The notes under the pieces are model-generated. The model ran no database searches. It was not told where the DNA came from and was given only the letters and a program-made list of their open reading frames with translations. A program made the translations under genes and the position numbers. DNA of 64,000 bases, taken from assembly GCA_029216955.1 (NCBI GenBank), contig JANAVB010031417.1, positions 21,897,938 to 21,961,937 of the forward strand, in the 5' to 3' direction. This DNA comes from Iris pallida. Taxonomy: Eukaryota; Streptophyta; Magnoliopsida; Asparagales; Iridaceae. Shown here piece by piece: positions 61,341 to 64,000 of this stretch. How positions within the stretch are numbered: position 1 is the first letter of the stretch; every line of letters starts with the position of its first letter.

Positions 61341-63545
61341 TGCTCGAAGCGAAATGACTCTAACTCAGGCAATTCCTCAGCCTCATAAGGCGTCTCGGAA
61401 TCCTGAGTGTTGGTCATGGTCTGATCCTCGACGAACACCACGTCCCTGCTTCTGTAGAGCTTTCTTCCCACCGGGTCGTAGAGTCTATAGCCAAACTCAT
61501 CCCGACCGTAGCCGACAAAGTCGCATCGCCTCGTCTTCGGCTCAAGTTTGGTCCTCTCGTCCTTCGGTGCATGCACGAAGGCCTTACAGCCAAACACTCG
61601 CAGGTGATTGTTTGACGGCTCTTTGCCGTACCATACTTTGTCAGGCACATCACCCTGCAAAGGAGCACTAGGAGACAAATTAATAACATAAGCGGCTGTG
61701 AGAAGAGCCTCACCCCAATAACTGCCCGGCAAGTTTGCTTCTGACAGCAAACGCCGCACCCTCTCCATCAGTGTCCTGTTCATGCGCTCTGCTACACCAT
61801 TGAGCTGAGGTGTCTTTGGCGGAGTCTTCTGGTGTCGTATCCTATGCTCTCTGCAATAAGCATCAAAGGAACCGATGTATTCGCCGCCATTGTCGGATCG
61901 AACAGACAATAACTTCTTGTCCATCTCTCTTTCAACAGAGGCATGAAACTCTTTGAAAGTAGGCAGCACCTGACCCTTGGTCTTTAAGACATAGACCCAA
62001 ACCTTCCTGGAACAGTCATCAATAAAAGTTACAAAGTAAGAAGCACCACCAATAGATTTTACCTTCATAGGATCGCAGACATCCGAGTGAATCAACTCGA
62101 GCAACGCCGGCTTCCTTGAACTTGGGTGACTTTGGAAAGATACCCTATTTTGCTTCCCAGCTAAGCAGTGCGTGCACTTCTCCAACTTTGTAGACTTGAG
62201 CCTTGGAATCACCTTCCTGTTCACCAAGTAGCTCATCCCCTTCTCGCTGATATGGCCGAGCCGCCTGTGCCACAACTCGGTAGACGCATCACTGACTGCG
62301 TTCACCTCCTCAGCCCCCTGTTCTCTCCCCTCCATATAGTAGAGATCGGACTTCTTGCTTCCTCTGGCAATCACCATCGAACCTCTGGAAAGCTTCCACT
62401 GACTATTTCCGAAGAGACTGAAGAATCCCTCATCATCCAACCTTCCAACCGACACCAGGTTGAAACGGATATCAGGGACATGATGAACATCTTTGAGAAC
62501 AAGAACTGCACCTGTCTTCGTCCTCAAATGTACATCTCCAACGGCAACCGCCTTTGGCACATCTCCATTGCCCATCTTCAACACTCCACAGTCGCCTGTC
62601 GTGTAAGTGGCAAATAGTGTCCTGTTGTGAGATACATGCGCTGAAGCCCCTGAGTCCACCAGCCAAGAATTGTCATCGCATGCAAGGTTTGTGATAACCT
62701 CATCACCCACGACGATCACATCGCCTCCATGTATCGAAGCCGCCGCTGTAGTGTTCTCATCTTGCTTTCCCTTGTCGTCCTTCTTCTCTCTCTTCCAAGC
62801 GAAACAGTTCCACTTGATGTGGCCCTTCTTGCCACAATGGTAACACTCCGAGTCCTCATACCGACCCTTGGACTTCCCCCTGCTCTTGTCTCTGCCACCA
62901 CCTGGACCCCTGCTTTTGCCCCTTCCGTGGCTCTCCGAAACTACTGTCTCTGAGTGATGGGATGTGGATGAAGTGCCCTGAGAACGTCTCCGCATCTTTT
63001 CATTCAGTACCCCGCTCTTGGCAAACTCCAGACTGACCACGCCTTCCGGAGCAGAAGCGATCATAGATACTCGTACAGTCTCCCACGAGTCTGGCAATGT
63101 ACATAGCAACCAAAAGTCCTTGAACCTCGTCGTCGAACTTGACTCCCATCGAGGATAGCTGGTCCACCACGCCCTGGAACTCACTCAAGTGATCCGTAAT
63201 GGATGCACCATCTTTGTACCGCAGACCCATCATCGTCCGGATCAAGAACAATTTGTTTACCTTGGTCTTTTTCGCGTACAAAGATTCCAGCTTCTCCCAC
63301 AACGTCTTCGCATGCTCAATATTGGCAACGTGGTTGTACACGTTCTCGTCAACGAACTGCCGCATATACCCACACACCTGTATATGCTCGAAGTTCCAGT
63401 CCTCATCGGATTTGTCACTGGGCTTCTCGGATGCAAATACTGGAAGATGCAGCTTCTTGACGAACAGCAAATCCTTCATCTTGCTACGCCAATAATGGTA
63501 GTTGGTACCATTCAGGTTCACCATGCGCACCGGCTTCGCGTCCAT
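61341..63545 (-). pseudogene. gag-pol: Copia gag, protease and integrase part, one frameshift
   Basis: Gag starts at the ATG at 63545 (MDAKPVRMVNLNGTNYHYW). Its frame is lost near 63115 and resumes in another frame (CTLPDSWETV), a single indel. Then follow a zinc knuckle CYHCGKKGHIKWNC, a protease site LVDSGASAH, the integrase zinc site WHRRLGH...CTHC, and the catalytic D, D and E in HSDVCDP, SDNGGEY and VAERMNRT. The frame runs to FEHV at 61341 where the solo LTR interrupts it, and continues at 58374. All integrase active-site residues are kept. The gag frameshift, not integrase decay, disables this half. Confidence 0.92.
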
Positions 63546-63596
63546 CTCTGCATCCTGGTTTGACTGTCAACTCCTGACACTTCTTTGAACTCAAAG

Positions 63597-63608
63597 CTCT
63601 GATACCAC
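63597..63608 (-). other. Primer-binding site of the copia element
   Basis: On the minus strand TGGTATCAGAGC, the standard site complementary to initiator-Met tRNA, lies two to three bases inside the 5' LTR. Confidence 0.95.
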
Positions 63609-63610
63609 TA

Positions 63611-64000
63611 TGTTGGGAACGAAGCGCGAAAACCGTTTTCCCAAACCAGAAAGTCCTGCGAGAGAACCGAGCAAAAGCACACAAACCAAAAATGCCAAAC
63701 ACAATCGCAGTCACAAAGATTTTTGACGTGAAAAATCCTTGTGGGAAAAACCACGGGACGATCGGAGTCCAACCCTGAAGAACCTCCACTAATGGAATAA
63801 AGAGAATACACCCTCTACAAGCTCCTCCCGGTCCAACACGGATCACCACAACTCACTTGAAAGGAAAAAAAATTTGATTGCGGACTCCGAAGAACAAGAG
63901 ATGCCGAAAAATTATTCGAAACAATCTCTCTTTCACAATAGTCCTTAATCCTCTCTCTCTCTCTCAAAGATTGTAAAGCACTCTTTGTTTTTGAGATAAT
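63611..64000 (-). repeat. 5' LTR of the copia element, incomplete
   Basis: It matches 55796-56185 with scattered differences (for example 55812/63627, 55824/63639) and runs off the window. Confidence 0.95.

Larger units (their letters stand above)
55796..64000 (-). mobile_element. Ty1/copia retrotransposon (Tnt1/Tork-like), 5' LTR cut by the window
   Basis: On the minus strand: 5' LTR from beyond 64000 to 63611, initiator-Met primer site, gag, protease, integrase, RT and RNase H in copia order, polypurine tract, 3' LTR 55796-56527. The left flank AAGTG (55791-55795) is half of the duplication; the other half is outside the window. Pol is split by a solo LTR at 58375-61340 and carries one frameshift and one nonsense codon, so it is a dead copy. 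Confidence 0.93.

Overview
The window is a repeat-dense stretch of a flowering-plant nuclear genome. This rests on the element types present (Tat/Ogre-type Ty3/gypsy, Ty1/copia with an initiator-Met tRNA primer site, hAT, PIF/Harbinger-like and MULE-like elements), on GT-AG introns, and on two plant-type genes. The species cannot be named from the sequence. Only two host genes are well supported: a two-exon secreted 8-cysteine (defensin-like) peptide at 21702-22083 (+), and a single-exon HARBI1/ALP1-like transposase-derived gene at 45411-46754 (+). I see no tRNA, rRNA or CRISPR features. Most open frames are shadows of (TA)n tracts, GC-rich coding sequence or transposons.

Layout. 1-3437 is a left-truncated LTR of a large-LTR family; it carries a long TTGAC(C/T) array and a 1.45-kb hAT insertion with 8-bp duplications. 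3438-4739 holds (TA)n tracts, a SINE-like piece and a foldback MITE inside (TA)n. 4740-15489 is a complete LTR element (TSD GGAAA) with very long, nearly identical LTRs but a decayed interior, so it looks like a recently moved non-autonomous LARD-type element. It sits in the left arm of a large inverted repeat whose centre (16303-17825) is an internally deleted hAT element keeping a BED-finger transposase start. The right arm (20266-20834) is split by a solo LTR (17826-20265, TSD CCGGC). The cysteine-rich peptide gene and AT-rich spacer with small MITE and SINE remnants follow.

25155-44945 is one nest at least four levels deep. A PIF-like MITE was split by a SINE and by a MULE-like element (25741-44920). 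That element holds a second, younger copy of the same MITE and a solo LTR (26714-44270, TSD CTAGG). The solo LTR is itself split by a 13.7-kb Tat-lineage Ty3/gypsy element on the minus strand (27425-41147, TSD CCCTT). The Tat element encodes gag, protease and RT-RNase H-second RNase H-integrase in order. Its 3' region carries three small plus-strand (antisense) genes, each with its own TATA-like box, one with a canonical intron.

45000-46754 is the transposase-derived host gene with a leader intron. Spacer, a second complete MULE-like copy (49891-51212), a hAT MITE (52308-52866) and two PIF-like MITEs follow. From 55796 to the window end lies a minus-strand Ty1/copia element with one frameshift and one stop, split by a further solo LTR (58375-61340, TSD TGCTC). 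That solo LTR holds a conspicuous array of about 23 GCCGCAT cores at roughly 24-25 bp spacing.

A recurring theme is that each LTR family here carries its own iterated short motif: TTGACY, GTAGATCTCGTAGACAT, CACGC/GCGTG, a 54-bp unit, or GCCGCAT. The strongest candidates for something little described are these motif arrays and the antisense gene trio of the Tat element.
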